Source: Monomorium pharaonis (lineage: Eukaryota > Arthropoda > Insecta > Hymenoptera > Formicidae). Taken from it: a DNA stretch of 64,000 bases. The notes beneath the pieces were generated by a model. It was not told the DNA's origin. It saw only the letters and a list, made by a program, of their open reading frames with translations, and made no database searches. Positions 24,376-37,459 of this stretch are shown piece by piece (the stretch's first letter is position 1; every line of letters starts with the position of its first letter). Position numbers and translations under genes: made by a program. The DNA lies in NCBI RefSeq assembly GCF_013373865.1, contig NC_050472.1, forward strand, positions 26,581,138 to 26,645,137. Direction: 5' to 3'.

Positions 24376-27300
24376 AAAGAGGCAAGACAATGTGTCGAAT
24401 CTTTAAAATACGCTGACGATTGTCACATGGAGTTTAGGACACGTGCATTTATTAAATTTTATCGTTACCTACTATTATTACCTTGTCAATGAAGTACCGG
24501 GCGTACAAACGCTTAACTCGCAAGCGCGGAGAATGCTGTTACAAAAATCTTTCTCTTTTTTATCGTTCGACGTATCGGAATTTTGAATATATGTTCAAGC
24601 AAATTCGATACTTCGAGATATATTTCTAAGTATATAAAAATATGTATGTGATCTAAAGTGTGAAATTAATATTACATTGATCTCGATATGGCGCGTTCGT
24701 ACGTCCGGCGATATTCGTTATTAGTTAATGCCATTAGTTATTATCAGTTAATGCTATTAGTACTATTACCATTATTATTAGTTATCGCTATCGACTCTTA
24801 ATGCGTCCCTTATTGTCGATCGGCGAGATAACTATTTTGATTGCCCTTTCCGTCTCGAACGCGCTTCGTTTAATTAGTTGCTGTCGCACTAATTATCCAT
24901 TCTCATTAATTATCAATAAATTCGAGGACTTGGAATTAATTCGAAATTAGGATCTTTCGAAAGTGTTACAGATTCACGTTAGAGAAAAAAAAGATTTCTT
25001 TATGATTTTGTATAATGGCAAAATAACACGTTGTTGAAATTAATTATGCAATTGTTACATCTCAATCACTCGAAATTCTATCATTGTCGAATTAATGTGC
25101 GGCAGTATCAAATACGGAGTTAACCGATCGAGACGGAAAGCGGTGTGCGCGATTTGAGATGGACGATTAATGTCCAAGAGGTGCGATGACGAGCTAAAGA
25201 AACCAGAAATCGCGACAAAGGATGACGAAGCGAGAAGAACAATTCTTCTCCTCGCTGGTCGTTCTGGTCGCGTTTTCTGGTTGCAATTAGAGAAGCTATG
25301 GGATCCTCAAAGCACCAATGCACGTCGCGAGCTACGTATATACAATTTCGAATTTCGGAAATGATTGACGCGCGGAAAAGAAGTACGGAAACAAAAAAAC
25401 AAATACAATGTAGTAAGAAGGAGAAAGAGAGAGAGAGAGGGAGAGAAAGAGAGAGAGAGAGATGAAGAGAAAGGAGGAAAGCATGTCATACAATTATATT
25501 CATACCAATCTCTTTCGGTTACGAGCAAGTTCCGCATTGCGTAGGATGTCTCATTGATTACGATGTGAAGATTAAATATCTTACTAGATGAGAACGAGAA
25601 TGGTCGATGATTGCGACTAACGGTGGAAGAGCGAGATCCAAATTGTGAAATCGCGAGAGCCTTTTTGCACAAAAATACGCATTATTTACAAACCGATGCG
25701 TATCTCTAGGAACGTTCTTTTTGTTATTGTTGATGATGATAATGATAAATACGTCGATGAAATGAAAGGGTGCTTCTATGCGATGAAAGGAGCTCCGGGC
25801 ACGCGTGGAAGGAAAAAAATTCGAAATTCGGAAAAAAATCTAGTCTTTTCCCTACCACGTGCGCGACGATCCGATTCCGTCTCGCGTGCGTGGGCAGTGT
25901 TCGATGAGAATTCAAAATTAGCGTGTATCGATAGCTATTGGAATCAATCTTACTGGTCGCTCGATCGACCGTCAATTAATCTTTCCGGGCATAGCGACGA
26001 CGGGCAAACAGCGACTGTGAGTAAAAACTGTCGGGGGCTTCGCTCTAAAGTTCGAGAGGCCCATTATTCTCACGTCTACGCGGAATGCGAGATACCAATC
26101 CGATTTCTTTTCAGGTTCTCCGGTTCGCCCTCCGTCGCTACGCTCTCCTTAGCCGAGAAACATGCTCAATTCTTGTCGATCAGTCTCCACATTTCGATCA
26201 TGCTCCGTACTTAGGATGCTCGAAAGATGTGCTTGATTTACGTGGCGCAAAATTTGTTGGAAAAAGTATACGACGCTTTCTCGAGGCCTTTTCTAACGAT
26301 TTTCAAAAACAACACTTTCGACAGAAGTAACAGCCATTTCGAACGTAGATATTTTTCCAAAGAGTTTCTCTCAAATTTTCAACGTTTTCAGACGCACGAT
26401 GCCAGCGCGAGGAAAGGCCTCGACAAAATGTCGACAGTTCTCTCGAACATATCAAAATACGATAGAAAACTCCACGTCGGAGCATTTACTGCGACATTAC
26501 TTTCGATGTGTAATTAGATTGTAAGTAAGAAATCTAATGAACAAACGCACGCGTCTATGCGCGCCGCGACGCGCGCTCGCGCATAGACGCCATTGAACAC
26601 TGCACGATCGATGATCGCGAGAAAAAAAAACAGGTAATCAACGCGAAATCGAGGATGGGAAAAGATCCGATCCTTGAAACATCCTTTAGGCTTACGATCG
26701 AGGATTAAGAGTTTGTTAGATGTTAATGTCTGCGGAGCGAGTCGGCTTCGCGCTTGGTGAAGTGATCTTCGCGCAAAAACTTTCTCGCAAAATTCCAAAT
26801 CCTCTTAAGAAATTCCAATACATGAAATGAAATTTTTCTGCGAGATGTAAAGTCTTTTACGAAAGAAATTTCACGTTTATACGGCAAGGCGTAATCGAGG
26901 AACCGCGTTCGATAAAGAGAGATTCGAACTACGGAGATCATTTCGACAAGATCGCGAGGCCGATTCGCGGGCGTGTAGATCGAAGATAAGGCGGAATGAA
27001 AAGTTTATAAGCGAGAATAAAATTCTTCGTGCCTCACGACTTCCGGTTGGACGACCTTTCACGCGACTACGATATAATCGTTAATTAACGGCTCGGATAG
27101 TTATATGAGAACGGGAGACGAATGGAAGAAATTCGACCCGCAGTTAAATTGTAAATATGCGGTGAGTCAAAATGTGAAAAATTCTCCCGATCGTGAAATT
27201 CGTTCCTTCGTAAGCGCAAGAACGGAAGCTCGTCGATTCCGGAAGCACGCGATCGGCCAGCCTAAATTTAAGGTCTTTTTTAGAAATTAGCGGCGGAAAG

Positions 27301-27758
27301 GCAGATATAATATCGCGAGGGCGACTATCGCTGCAATTTTGTGAATGAGAGCAAGGGTTTGCCTGCGAGTGGAATGTTGTGAGATGAGCAAACGGAAGAG
27401 TGCGTCAATGCGTATGTTCGTTGATAAGAAAGCAAAGCGCGAGAATGCGAGAGTGAAAGATGTATTGGGAAGAGAAAAAGAGAGTGAGAGCGAATGAAAG
27501 ATTAAGTATGAGAAAATGGGATATAAGTGTATGTGTGAGATAGGAGAATAAACAAAATTTTACTACCAAGTGGACTAGAATCGCAACCGATGGGCATTAT
27601 TAAGCGAAAATAAAATTTTCGGAGCGTTTTTTCGACGAAGAAAAGCGTCCAAAATTGTACCTATTTTCATTTTATAAATTATATATATATATGTATATGT
27701 ATATGTATATGTATAGATATACGACGACCTAAACGATTATTATTGCAAGATGTAATTG

Positions 27759-27800
27759 CAAGAGAGAGAGAGAGAGAGAAAGAGAGGGAGAGTGTGTGAA

Positions 27801-27832
<32 letters not shown>

Positions 27833-27833
27833 C
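27759..27833. repeat. GA microsatellite, interrupted
   Basis: Two GA runs separated by a GTGTGTGAAA segment. A low-complexity tract. Confidence 0.85.
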
Positions 27834-29812
27834 GCGGGAGAGCAAGGATTAGAAAAACGATGAAAAATAAGAAATTATTGTATCTATATTCGGAAAAATG
27901 ATCGATGATGTATTCGAATCGTGATTATTATTATTATTATATATTATGATTATTGTGTATAGTTAAGGCGAAAATGGAATTTTAGACGAAATTATCGAAC
28001 TCGAGGTATACATATAGGAAGCGTAAATGAGAAAAAAAGCGCGCGAGACAGCACGAAAGAAAGGGAGAAAGGTAATGTATGTGTGTGTGAGAGAGAGAGA
28101 AAGAGCGAGAGAGAATTTCTCGATGGTGATTGCACATTGCATGTCGACAGGCAACAAAACAGAGTCCCCCTCCCCTCCAATGAAAAGTCAATAGAAAAAT
28201 CAAGTCACGGCCAAATGAAACGTAGGAGCAAAAAGTTTTTTGAGATCGTAAAGTTTTCGAGGTATTCCAAAATTTATACGAAATGGGCGACTTCTTTGCA
28301 TTTTTCGAAATAATGGAATTTTTCTTTTGGAAGATTAAAAAAAGAGAGTGATTCTCGTTTCCTTTGTACCAGGACCAAGAGAAAAAAAAGCAAATAGCCG
28401 AATATATATCTATATATAAAATATACATATATGTATGTATGTATGTATGTATGTTCGTATGTACGTACATACATGAACCAACACACGCAAAGCGTACGAG
28501 ACGTGCGAACGTGTTCCCCAGCGCGACGATCCTGTCGGAATGTTACGCGATCGAGCGACTTTCGGACAACCAGAACGAGTGCCTCGGGTCCGATCCCAGT
28601 GGAGGACGGGCCCAGATTTGGGAAAATTTCTTGTCGGCAGATCGACGCGCTTGGGGGACTCGAGCGGTGAGGAGGAGAGGCGACAGGAGGCAAAAAGTAG
28701 CTCGGGACAGCAATAGTTTACAGGTTTACAGGTTACAAAAATAAGCAAAAAAAAAGCAGGAATTTGAATTTTAAAAAAAGAAAACAAAAAATTCAGTCGG
28801 AACAGCGGAAACAAAAATCGCGTAGAAACACGAGGCAACATTATAGTTATTATATACTTTTTTCTGTAGCGCACAGATCGCACCGTCACAGTTTCAGTTC
28901 TTCCCTCGCGATCGTATAGATCGTTGTTAGATTTTCCGACGCTCGCGGCGTCTACGCGTCCCTCGATCGAGAACGATTGTTCGCGGTTAAACATCACCGA
29001 GCGACTCGAAAGAGAAAATCGAAATTGTCATCGATCGACGGACCCGCGATGTCGTTGACGCCTTATTTTTTTCACCGCAACGTATTCGTTCTTCTCATTA
29101 GTACTACAACTTCCCAGCCCCATTTACCCTACGATCCTCTGCCTGATTACAGCATTCTTACGTGCGGTACAAATCCCGCGGATATATCCCGTTTTTCTCC
29201 ATCCCCTCACCAGTCCCTATCAACCCCCGCCCCTTACACAGCCAACCCGACCTCCCCCCCCCCGGCCCCTCCACTACCAACCCGATTTACCAGTGTGAGT
29301 GAATGTGTCAACACGTGCAAGGATTTAAAAAGAGAAAAAAAAGTGAAATCTAGCGAATTTCGGGGAGGAATGGTGGAAAAAAAATGAGGAAAGCGTCGAG
29401 CAAAATGCGATCGTGAGGATTGATTTAAAGAGAATAACCGGGAAAACGTACACACACACACATTCGTCGGACTGTGCAGGGACATTTTGCATCAATTGTG
29501 TAAGACACGAGACAGAGGGAGAAAGTGTGCGTGTGTGTGAGAGAAAAGGGGAGATTAAAAGCGAAAAAAAAGATTAAATAAAAGAGGAAGCGAAGTCGAG
29601 TGAGAATGCGCGTGTGGAAGATGCGAGAGCGAGAGGTAGAAGAGATCCTAAAGAGAGCGAGCGAGAAGATAAAAAACGGCGGAAGCTAAAAAAACAAAAT
29701 GTACGAACGAACATTGATACTATCTTCGTTTTTTAAGGTCGTTTCTCCGTTCGACACGCTACTATATAAATATTGACATTTGTCATTGGATTATTATCGA
29801 CGATGATGAAGT

Positions 29813-29980
29813 ATCATTATTATTATTATTATTATTATTACGGAACTATTATTATTATTACAATGATAAATGATTATTATTATTATTATTATTACTACCA
29901 TTTATTATTGTCATTATTATCACAATTTATTATTGCGATGATGATCATGATTATTATTATTATTATTATTAATATTATTA
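29813..29980. repeat. ATT trinucleotide repeats
   Basis: Several runs of TAT/ATT triplets near the point where the window becomes more AT-rich. They produce an artificial Tyr/Ile-rich frame on the plus strand, which is not a gene. Confidence 0.9.
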
Positions 29981-30839
29981 TTACGTGGTACAATAAAAAT
30001 TTAATAAGCATTCCAAGTCTCGTGACTACCAACTAGTTTCCCATAATCCCATAAGGCATTTGATAATAGCTTTTTTATCACATGATTTTAGTACCATGAC
30101 CCCTCTTACGTATAAAGATACAAATAACTGCTTGCTGATAACAGAAGGCGTAAACAGAAATGTTATAACATGTAACGATATCAAGTAGTTAAACAACTTG
30201 CAGGGACGGCTTCTTTATTGTCAATTTCCCAAGAGAACACACGCGACGAATCTCATTATTTTCCCCTTATTTATCATTTATTTAAAACGTCCAAGATTTT
30301 GCAAAATAAAAAAAAGGGTTTATTTATTTCATATAAATTTGCATAAAATAATAGAGGACGATATAAGAGGATTAGCGAATCGATAACGTCAAAACTCATA
30401 AATGATTTGAGTAATTAAATTTCTAAAAAGATCAATTTATATAACATATTGCGTGCCTATAAAACTGCCTTCTATCTCGTCAAACCTGAATGTTTAATCC
30501 TGGTTGGAATGTTTTTCGCAATAAGTTTTTGAAGCAATCCATCAGTCTATCAGTTTTAAATGCAACAACAATAATATTGGCACACACTTTATATAACTGA
30601 AAAATATATTTAATAATTGATATATGAAAATATTACTAAGCCAAAGCTCCGCTCTGAGCGAGAAATGGTACTTTCTCTTATTTCTTCCGAATGTTTCAGT
30701 TTTAAAGGCTAATCTGTAATGCTCTTTGCTTCCTGTTCCTTTTATGTTTCTTATTTCTTTTGGAGTTTGTCAATTTCGATAAAAAAGTAACAAATATATA
30801 AGAAGCAAGTAGTTTCACATTCCAAATTAACCTTAAAGC

Positions 30840-30925
30840 CTTCTATATCCGAGTCTGGCAGCAGTAAATATCACGCGGGGTCATCACAGCTTCGCACAGA
30901 GCAGCTTACCATTGAGCTACACGGA
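30840..30925 (-). other. tRNA-like fragment or SINE remnant
   Basis: Read on the minus strand, 30911-30921 gives TAGCTCAATGG, a match to the RNA polymerase III A-box of tRNA genes. The following sequence is loosely tRNA-like, but no good B-box (GGTTCGANNCC) is present and I could not fold a cloverleaf. It is either a degenerate tRNA-derived repeat or chance. It lies just upstream of AMT, pointing away from it. Confidence 0.25.
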
Positions 30926-30969
30926 ATTATTCAAGTTAGTGAGTGATAAGACATTAAGAGAGAAGCATC

Positions 30970-32809
30970 ATGCTTCGTTTCGTCGCTCGCGGTAAATTCG
31001 TCGTCTGTGACAATCTCGAGAAATGCCTAAGCGAAGTGCTAGGAGGACGCGTACGTGACACCTGCAGCGTCGCCATGGTGTCGAGGGTCAAGGAGAGACT
31101 TGGTTCGACGTCGCGTTCGAATTGTTTGGTCGATTCCGCGATACCTCGTACAGCCGTCGAAACGACTTGTCGGGAAAGTCGTCGGCTATCGTCAACGTCG
31201 ACTGTCAGTGACGCCCGCAAAACCTGTCTTTATGATCTTCACGTAGAAAAGCAAGGCAAGTTACAAATTCTCAGATGCGTTATTAATATTAAAGTATATT
31301 CGATAAATATGCAGGCAAGATCGTCAATTTTGCCGGATGGCTGCTGCCGGTACAGTATCGAGAGGCGATCGCCGCCTCTCATCTGCACACCCGATCGTTC
31401 GCATCGCTATTCGACGTGGGCCACATGCTGCAAACGCGCGTTTTCGGCAGAGATGCCGGCGAGTACTTGGAATCGCTGACCACGTGTGATCTCAAGAATT
31501 TAAATAAAGGCGCCGCGACCTTGACAGTTTTCACCAACGACAAGGGTGGAATTTTAGATGATCTCATCATTACTAAAGACGATGAAGACAAATATTTCGT
31601 GGTGTCTAACGCAGGAAGGCGGGACGAGGATAGTCGGCTTCTCTTGGAGCGTCAGGTAAAAATTCGCATGCTCCACAAAGAGAGAAATTTCTTAGAATTT
31701 CCTCGATCAAAATGTGTTTACAAATATTTCTCTATTTTCAGGAAGACTTTAAGAGGATTGACAAAAATGTGTATATTGACTTCTTGGATCCCCTTGAGCA
31801 AGGTCTAATAGCTCTTCAAGGCCCTACGTCGGCGACGGTCCTCCAATCCTTGGTAAAGATCGATCTTCATACCCTGAAGTTTATGAACAGTGTGAAAACC
31901 GAGGTGTCGGGGAACCCCGTTAGAATTTCGCGGTGCGGATACACCGGAGAGGACGGCTTTGAGATCTCGGTACCTGCGAATGACGCGATTAATCTAGTCG
32001 AAAAGATCCTACAGATTCCTGACGTGAAACTAGCTGGTTTAGGAGCTAGAGATAGCCTAAGGTAGATTGGTAGACAGGCAAATATACATTTTTCAAAGAT
32101 AATATGTGAATAATATGTAAAGATAATAAACAGCAAACAATAGAGGAATAATGATAGAAGTACTGATATTTTCTGCTAACTTTTGCAGACTGGAGGCTGG
32201 ACTTTGTTTATACGGTCACGACATCAACGAGAACACCACACCAGTCGAAGCTGCTCTCACATGGCTAGTCGGTATGATCTCGCAAAGATCACTAATAAAT
32301 CCTCCCGCGCGAATACAACAATTACTATTTTAAAACCGCTTCTAAATAGTAAAATAATACTGTAACTCCATCATTCGCATTTAATTTAATTTAATTTTCT
32401 ATAACTTTGTAACGTGGATATGTATTGCAGTTGTAAAAAAAAATATATATTTATCTTCCTTTTGGTTACAGCGAAACGACGAAGGGCCGAAGCAAACTTC
32501 CCAGGCGCGCAACGAATACTTTCACAGATCAAGACGGGGCCAACGAAGAAACGCGTCGGGCTTTTACTGGGTCAAGGACCACCTGCCAGGGAAGGCGCGC
32601 CTATACTGACGCCGGAAGGTGAGCGTGTGGGCAGCGTCACTTCCGGTGGACCAAGTCCGACCTTGGGCCGGCCGATCGCCATGGGTTATATACCACCGGA
32701 TTTGGCGCAATTCGGTGGCGGAGTTTTGGTCGAGGTTCGAGGGAAAACCTACAAGGGTACCGTGACGAGGATGCCCTTCGTGAAAGCGAATTATTACACC
32801 GCGAAATGA
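30970..32809 (+). CDS. AMT: Aminomethyltransferase, mitochondrial (glycine cleavage system T-protein)
   Basis: T-protein takes the aminomethyl group from lipoylated H-protein and, with tetrahydrofolate, releases ammonia and forms methylene-THF in the mitochondrial matrix. Exons: 30970-31255, 31315-31655, 31742-32061, 32189-32271, 32472-32809; 455 residues, about 50 longer than the human enzyme because of a long Ser/Arg-rich leader. Family blocks seen in order: [112 protein letters not shown]. The first intron is GC-AG (GCAAGT donor at 31256) and only 59 nt long. The start at 30970 gives a plausible transit peptide; an in-frame ATG at 31075 is an alternative. No lesion is seen, so it appears functional. 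Confidence 0.95.
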
Positions 32810-32937
32810 TGCTGATTTCGCGGCGGAAATTGTTCGATTTCCGGCGAAATTATTAATCGACAACGATGAAACGTTCAGTACATTTATTCGCGAAGCACGC
32901 AAACAATTGACTTATAGTTAATTAATTTGTTAAAGCG

Positions 32938-32943
32938 AATAAA
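32938..32943 (+). terminator. Likely poly(A) signal of AMT
   Basis: AATAAA 129 nt after the AMT stop codon. It is the first such hexamer downstream. Confidence 0.5.
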
Positions 32944-33210
32944 TTGCGAATGAATCGCTAATATATTTTAATTGATAGATTATCTCTCTAAAAGTTTTAT
33001 TTACTACAGCTAATCTCTCTTTAATTTAATATTAGATCTATAATTCGACTTTAAATCCCGAGAGATTACTAAATATTTTATAATGTTAAATACATAGTAT
33101 AATATAATACAATACGAATATTACAAACCAAGCAACAATATTATTTATTACAAAAATATACATTTTTACGACAATAATTTTAGCTCGATACCGATATCTA
33201 TTTTTATAAC

Positions 33211-33455
33211 ATGACTCTTAATTATGAATGTATTTCATTAATAAATATTACAAAAAATATTTTTTTTTATATATGACTCTTAATTATGAATGTATTTCAT
33301 TAATAAATATCACAAAAATTATATATTTTTATATATGACTCTTAATTATGAATGTATTTCATTAATAAATATCACAAAAATTATATATTTTTATATATGA
33401 CTCTTAATTATGAATATATTTCATTAATAAATATCACAAAAATTATATATTAATG
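33211..33455. repeat. 62-bp tandem repeat, four copies
   Basis: Units starting ATGACTCTTAATTATGAAT occur at 33211, 33273, 33335 and 33397, exactly 62 bp apart and nearly identical. Units 2-4 are closest to each other; unit 1 differs in its 3' part. The repeat is AT-rich and non-coding. Confidence 0.95.
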
Positions 33456-33663
33456 CATTTTGTAATAAATATTTTTTAAATTAATTTCATTATGTAAATA
33501 TTTTATAAAATTTGTTACAATAAAATTGTTTATATTATATAAATTAATTTTATATTAATTCTATTATATTTCCATGCATATACATATATATTGATAATTC
33601 TACATTATCGCATCGGTAATAATGAAATCGCATGGTTATTGACCGTTTAAGATGCTAAGTATA

Positions 33664-33843
33664 CCAGGGTAAGTTTTAATGGCTGTCCCAACTGTTTACC
33701 ATGAGAAATGGAATTACCGACTGCAATCTTAGTACCAACATGTACGACATATGCATGTGCAAATGCCGTACATGTACTAAAATTACAGTTGGTAATTCCA
33801 TCTCTCATGGTAAAAAGTTAAGACAGCCATTAAAACTCATCCT
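33664..33843. mobile_element. Palindromic MITE-like element
   Basis: The left arm (33664 to about 33752) is nearly the reverse complement of the right arm (about 33757-33843). For example, AAGTTTTAATGGCTGTC on the left pairs with GACAGCCATTAAAACT on the right, and the ACCATGAG and GGAATTACC blocks are mirrored too. The palindrome continues to its centre with almost no loop. TA dinucleotides flank both ends, as expected for Tc1/mariner-type target duplication. No transposase is encoded. Confidence 0.8.
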
Positions 33844-34612
33844 GTATGTGACAGAGATTCTCAATAAAAAAAATTAAAACTCTATTGTAACAAAAAATCC
33901 AATAACTTAAAAAAAAATCTTAAAAATAATGACATCATTAAATTGTATGTTCTAACGCAATTCAAATAATAGATATGTATTTTTCTATTTTCATTTTTAT
34001 AAGATTTTTTCTATTTCAACTCAAATACATTTTAATGGAACACAAAATTTAATCACAAAGAATTAAAGAAGTAATAGTACAAAATAAAAAAATTAATTAA
34101 AATAAAAAATATGTAAAAAGAACTTGGCGCTACTTTACCGAACAAGGAAACAACACTAATTCATAATAATAAAATTAAGCTAAACGTTACTGTTTATTTA
34201 TTTTTATTTGGAAATCTAGTAATGCCTTTTTTTGCATTAAAAAATTTTTTTATGTAAAAAAGATTTTTATCTGCACGATCGGTTAATGACCATGTGATTT
34301 CATTGTTACCAATGGGGTTATCGACATACGTGAAAGTGTAGTAATACAATTATTAGAAAATCAATTTGAAGTATTAATTTAAACAATATTATTAATAAAT
34401 TTAGAAAAAGAGTATTTGGGATTTATGAACTATGTAGCTCGAGATTTACATTTTATAAATGCAGAGGCTTTAAAAAATAAATAAATAAAAGGTCACATTT
34501 TTTACTATTCTATAATTACGAAGCAACTATTAGCTCAAGAGTCCCATATACTCAAAAATCAACAATAAATAAACAGGCAGAACAAACTCACTTCACCAGC
34601 CGATAACGTCGC

Positions 34613-34675
34613 TCTCTGCTTCCGGATTTGTCTCCTTCCGTTTCTCTCTCTGCTTCCGGTTTTGTCTCCTTCCAT
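34613..34675 (+). repeat. Short tandem direct repeat
   Basis: Two copies of about 32 bp, each with CTCTGCTTCCGG then TTTGTCTCCTTCC, directly adjacent and differing at a few bases. Non-coding. Confidence 0.85.
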
Positions 34676-34874
34676 TATCACCAAGACAATCGCGCACACC
34701 GGAAAACGCACGGAACGATCGTTCGACGTTCAATTCGATTCACTCCCGATATTCCACTTGTAAAATAAAGGCGAAAAAAACACGAAAGCACTCGGTATTC
34801 CGATAAATATTCCGTTTTCGCAGACTCCACGGGAGCGAAGTGCACACGTCGAAAGTTTGAGAGCAACGCGAAGA

Positions 34875-35645
34875 GAGAACGACACGCTGGCCATCTCGAT
34901 GCGAATGTATTTCTCGAGAGAATAAAAACTAGCGATAAGACACAAGTCCGGCTCCAGCATCGTTTTTGAGATCTCGATTGATATATAGACGGAACGAAAA
35001 AGAACGGACGAACGAACCATCTTCGGACGAGCAACGGACAAAAACTGAAACGCGACGTACGGACCGCATACGATTCACTTCATACTAACGAACATTTTCC
35101 GCGTACTTCACACACGTCGCTTTTTTTCCATACCTTGCGCGGACTGAGAAACACACCAAGTTAATCGCCGTTGTATTCGCGATATTCAATAGATGAACAG
35201 ATTAATGCAACGATCACGAAATAAGTAATATGATTTCAGACATTGTTCCAACGGGACTGAGGTATCTAGCGAAATCTCGGAAGTAATAGGAAGGGCAAAC
35301 GGCTCGCGAAGGTCACCTTAGTATGGACGCACTTTTCGAGAAAAAGAGACTGACCGTAACCGTAACGTAAACGCGAGCAAACCTCGAAAGCCCTGTTTTT
35401 TGAAATCTCAATTAACATATCAACGATACCAAGAGGGCAAGAAATCACTTTTGAATAATCAACGGACACTGCGAGCCGAGACACGACGTGTGGCGCGCGA
35501 CGCACATCGCACTACGGAATATTTTCTACGCATTTCACGCGATGTTGCTCTGTTTTTCATACTTTGCGCGGACTAACAAACACTACTAATTAGTAAATTA
35601 CTAAGGCGACCATCGGTTGTTCGCGATATTCACTTCCAACGGTCG
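34875..35645 (-). repeat. Diverged tandem duplication of about 330 bp
   Basis: Segment A (about 34875-35192) and segment B (about 35290-35645) align along their length. Shared blocks include TTGCGCGGACT followed by AACAC, CGCGATATTCA at the right ends, and GA(G/A)ATCTC(G/A)ATT in the middle. Minus-strand translations of both keep an alignable IEISK...LEK core, but each has different frame limits and neither resembles a known protein. It may be a duplicated promoter or 5' UTR region, or a relic of a small gene. Confidence 0.6.
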
Positions 35646-35649
35646 AAAA

Positions 35650-37459
35650 AAACGCGCGATCGCGGAGCGTAAACCTAACGCAACCTCACTCCCGCGTATC
35701 CGCGATGGGACTGATGAGTCATTCGCTACAGTGGAGGGGGGACAAATTGGGGAGAGTAGCTGATTGGTCAGTTTGAATATCAGCATTTCCAGGAAAATAA
35801 AAATATGCCTCGCGACGCGTTCCAGTGCCATTGCCAAGGCAAAAACTTTTCTTTATGGAAAACAATTCGGACAAGCGTCGACACTCGAAATTAAACTGCC
35901 GAATGCGATTTCCTAGAAATCCTTGCTGTAAATCTATCGTCGAAGACGAGTTGTAAACAATATAAGATTTCGACGCGAGATATCGTAATCGTATGATATC
36001 GAAAAAAAATTTTACTTTCAGGCAAGCGATGAATACTTCAAATTAAAACAATAATATGCCAAATGCAAATACACAGATTACAGGTCAACACAGAATTGGA
36101 TAGCCCATGAAATGCGTTATTAACGCTCGATTTGTGTTCTGATCTCGAAAACAATACGTATTTCAGCAACGTTTCGCAGTTAATATGTATATGTAAAAAT
36201 ATATATTTTTTTTAAGGGCTTATGAGCAGTCAGGAAAGCGATAAAAAGAAATTTTTGTAAATTTTTTTTTTACCTGAATGAGCTTATTTATTTAAAAACT
36301 TTTACGTATAAAAGAGTAACATCTGTAAAATACGTAATAATTTTTTCATTGATATGAAATCAAAAAACCAAACGGATTTTGTCAGTACCTTACTTTCTGT
36401 TGTCGTTGAACAAAGGATTTAAACAAACATGGAATTTTCACGAAATAACAACAATTTAAAGTCAAAGTTATACGATTTTTGCTTAAAAAATCGACTATTT
36501 TTTACTCGTAAAAATAAGATGTAATCATTGAAAATAAAATCCTCTGTTCATGGACAAGCTTTTCATATCACATAAAGGTTTATATTTTCGTGAATATTAA
36601 TCGGATCGACTTGAAACTTTCAAGGAAAATTTCTAATATGTTATACTTTTAGATTAAACTTTAAAAAATTTTTTGATTTTTTTAAATTTATTATGACTGT
36701 CCATAAGCTCTTGAGTTGCTGAAATGGCCAACGAGCTTTTCAATTTTTTTCAAATCTTTCGGAAGTTTTCCAATTTATTTTGTCACAACAATGAATTTAC
36801 AATCAATTTTTTCAAGCTAACCTAGCGCTTTTTAATGCAACATTGATACTGGTTTCGCTTGCTGATTAATTGAGTGGCCTCGTTGTTCGCTCTGTAATCG
36901 TAAATGAAATTATATGATAGCCGTTTCTTGCACATTCAATTTCGCGTGCATGAAAAGCAACAGCTCTTAGCACAGACTCGAATCATCGACGTTTTATGCT
37001 ACGTAGTATTATTAATTTCAGAAATGAATGTATATACTGCCGGTCTCTCAAAGGGCCGAGACAGGTCGAGAGACCGACAATCAATCTTAAGATTGATGAT
37101 ATAAACAATGACACGCAATTTTCCCTTCCATCATCATGATGATTTTTTTATAATCTATACAATTCTATATTTTTATCATCTATGCAATTCTGAAAATGCA
37201 TAAGAATTTGTATCACAGTCAAGAGTTCAAAAGTGAGCACGAATTCTAACCTAGAAAACCCTATTGTGTTTACGTATTTCTATAACCTCCGATTTCTGTA
37301 ACATTTTAAGCAATTTTAAGGGTATCTGGTCGCAATAAAGCAAGCCAATGTCCTTTTCTCTAACAAAAAAAATCTGAAGAGCATCTTAAAGGCATATAAA
37401 TATTCACTCGGTAGAGACTCGCAAAAGAAAATTAGTTCAGCGTCATATTAGCAAGAGAG
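35650..37459. other. AT-rich intergenic region
   Basis: I see no gene. Short related sequences in opposite orientation (GGGCTTATGAGCAGTCA near 36215 and TGACTGTCCATAAGCTC near 36693) could be the degenerate ends of an old mobile element of about 500 bp. This is weak. Confidence 0.5.

Larger units (their letters stand above)
11108..29760. other. Long region without a supported coding gene
   Basis: About 18.6 kb in which none of the open frames resembles a known protein or shows convincing splice joins. It holds many GA/CT runs, GAGGA repeats near 16265-16300, GTC triplets near 12255, an A tract at 19501-19524 and AT/ATT runs. Its first part may be the 3' UTR of the zinc-finger gene, as insect regulators often have very long ones. 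The rest may be further UTR, non-coding RNA or intergenic DNA. I cannot place the transcript end. Confidence 0.5.

Noticed and set aside
28977..29387. Plus-strand Pro/Ser-rich frame of 136 codons
   Set aside because: Low-complexity composition with no domain, no splice partners and no related sequence that I know.
29773..30036. Tyr/Ile-rich open frame
   Set aside because: It is a translation of ATT triplet repeats.
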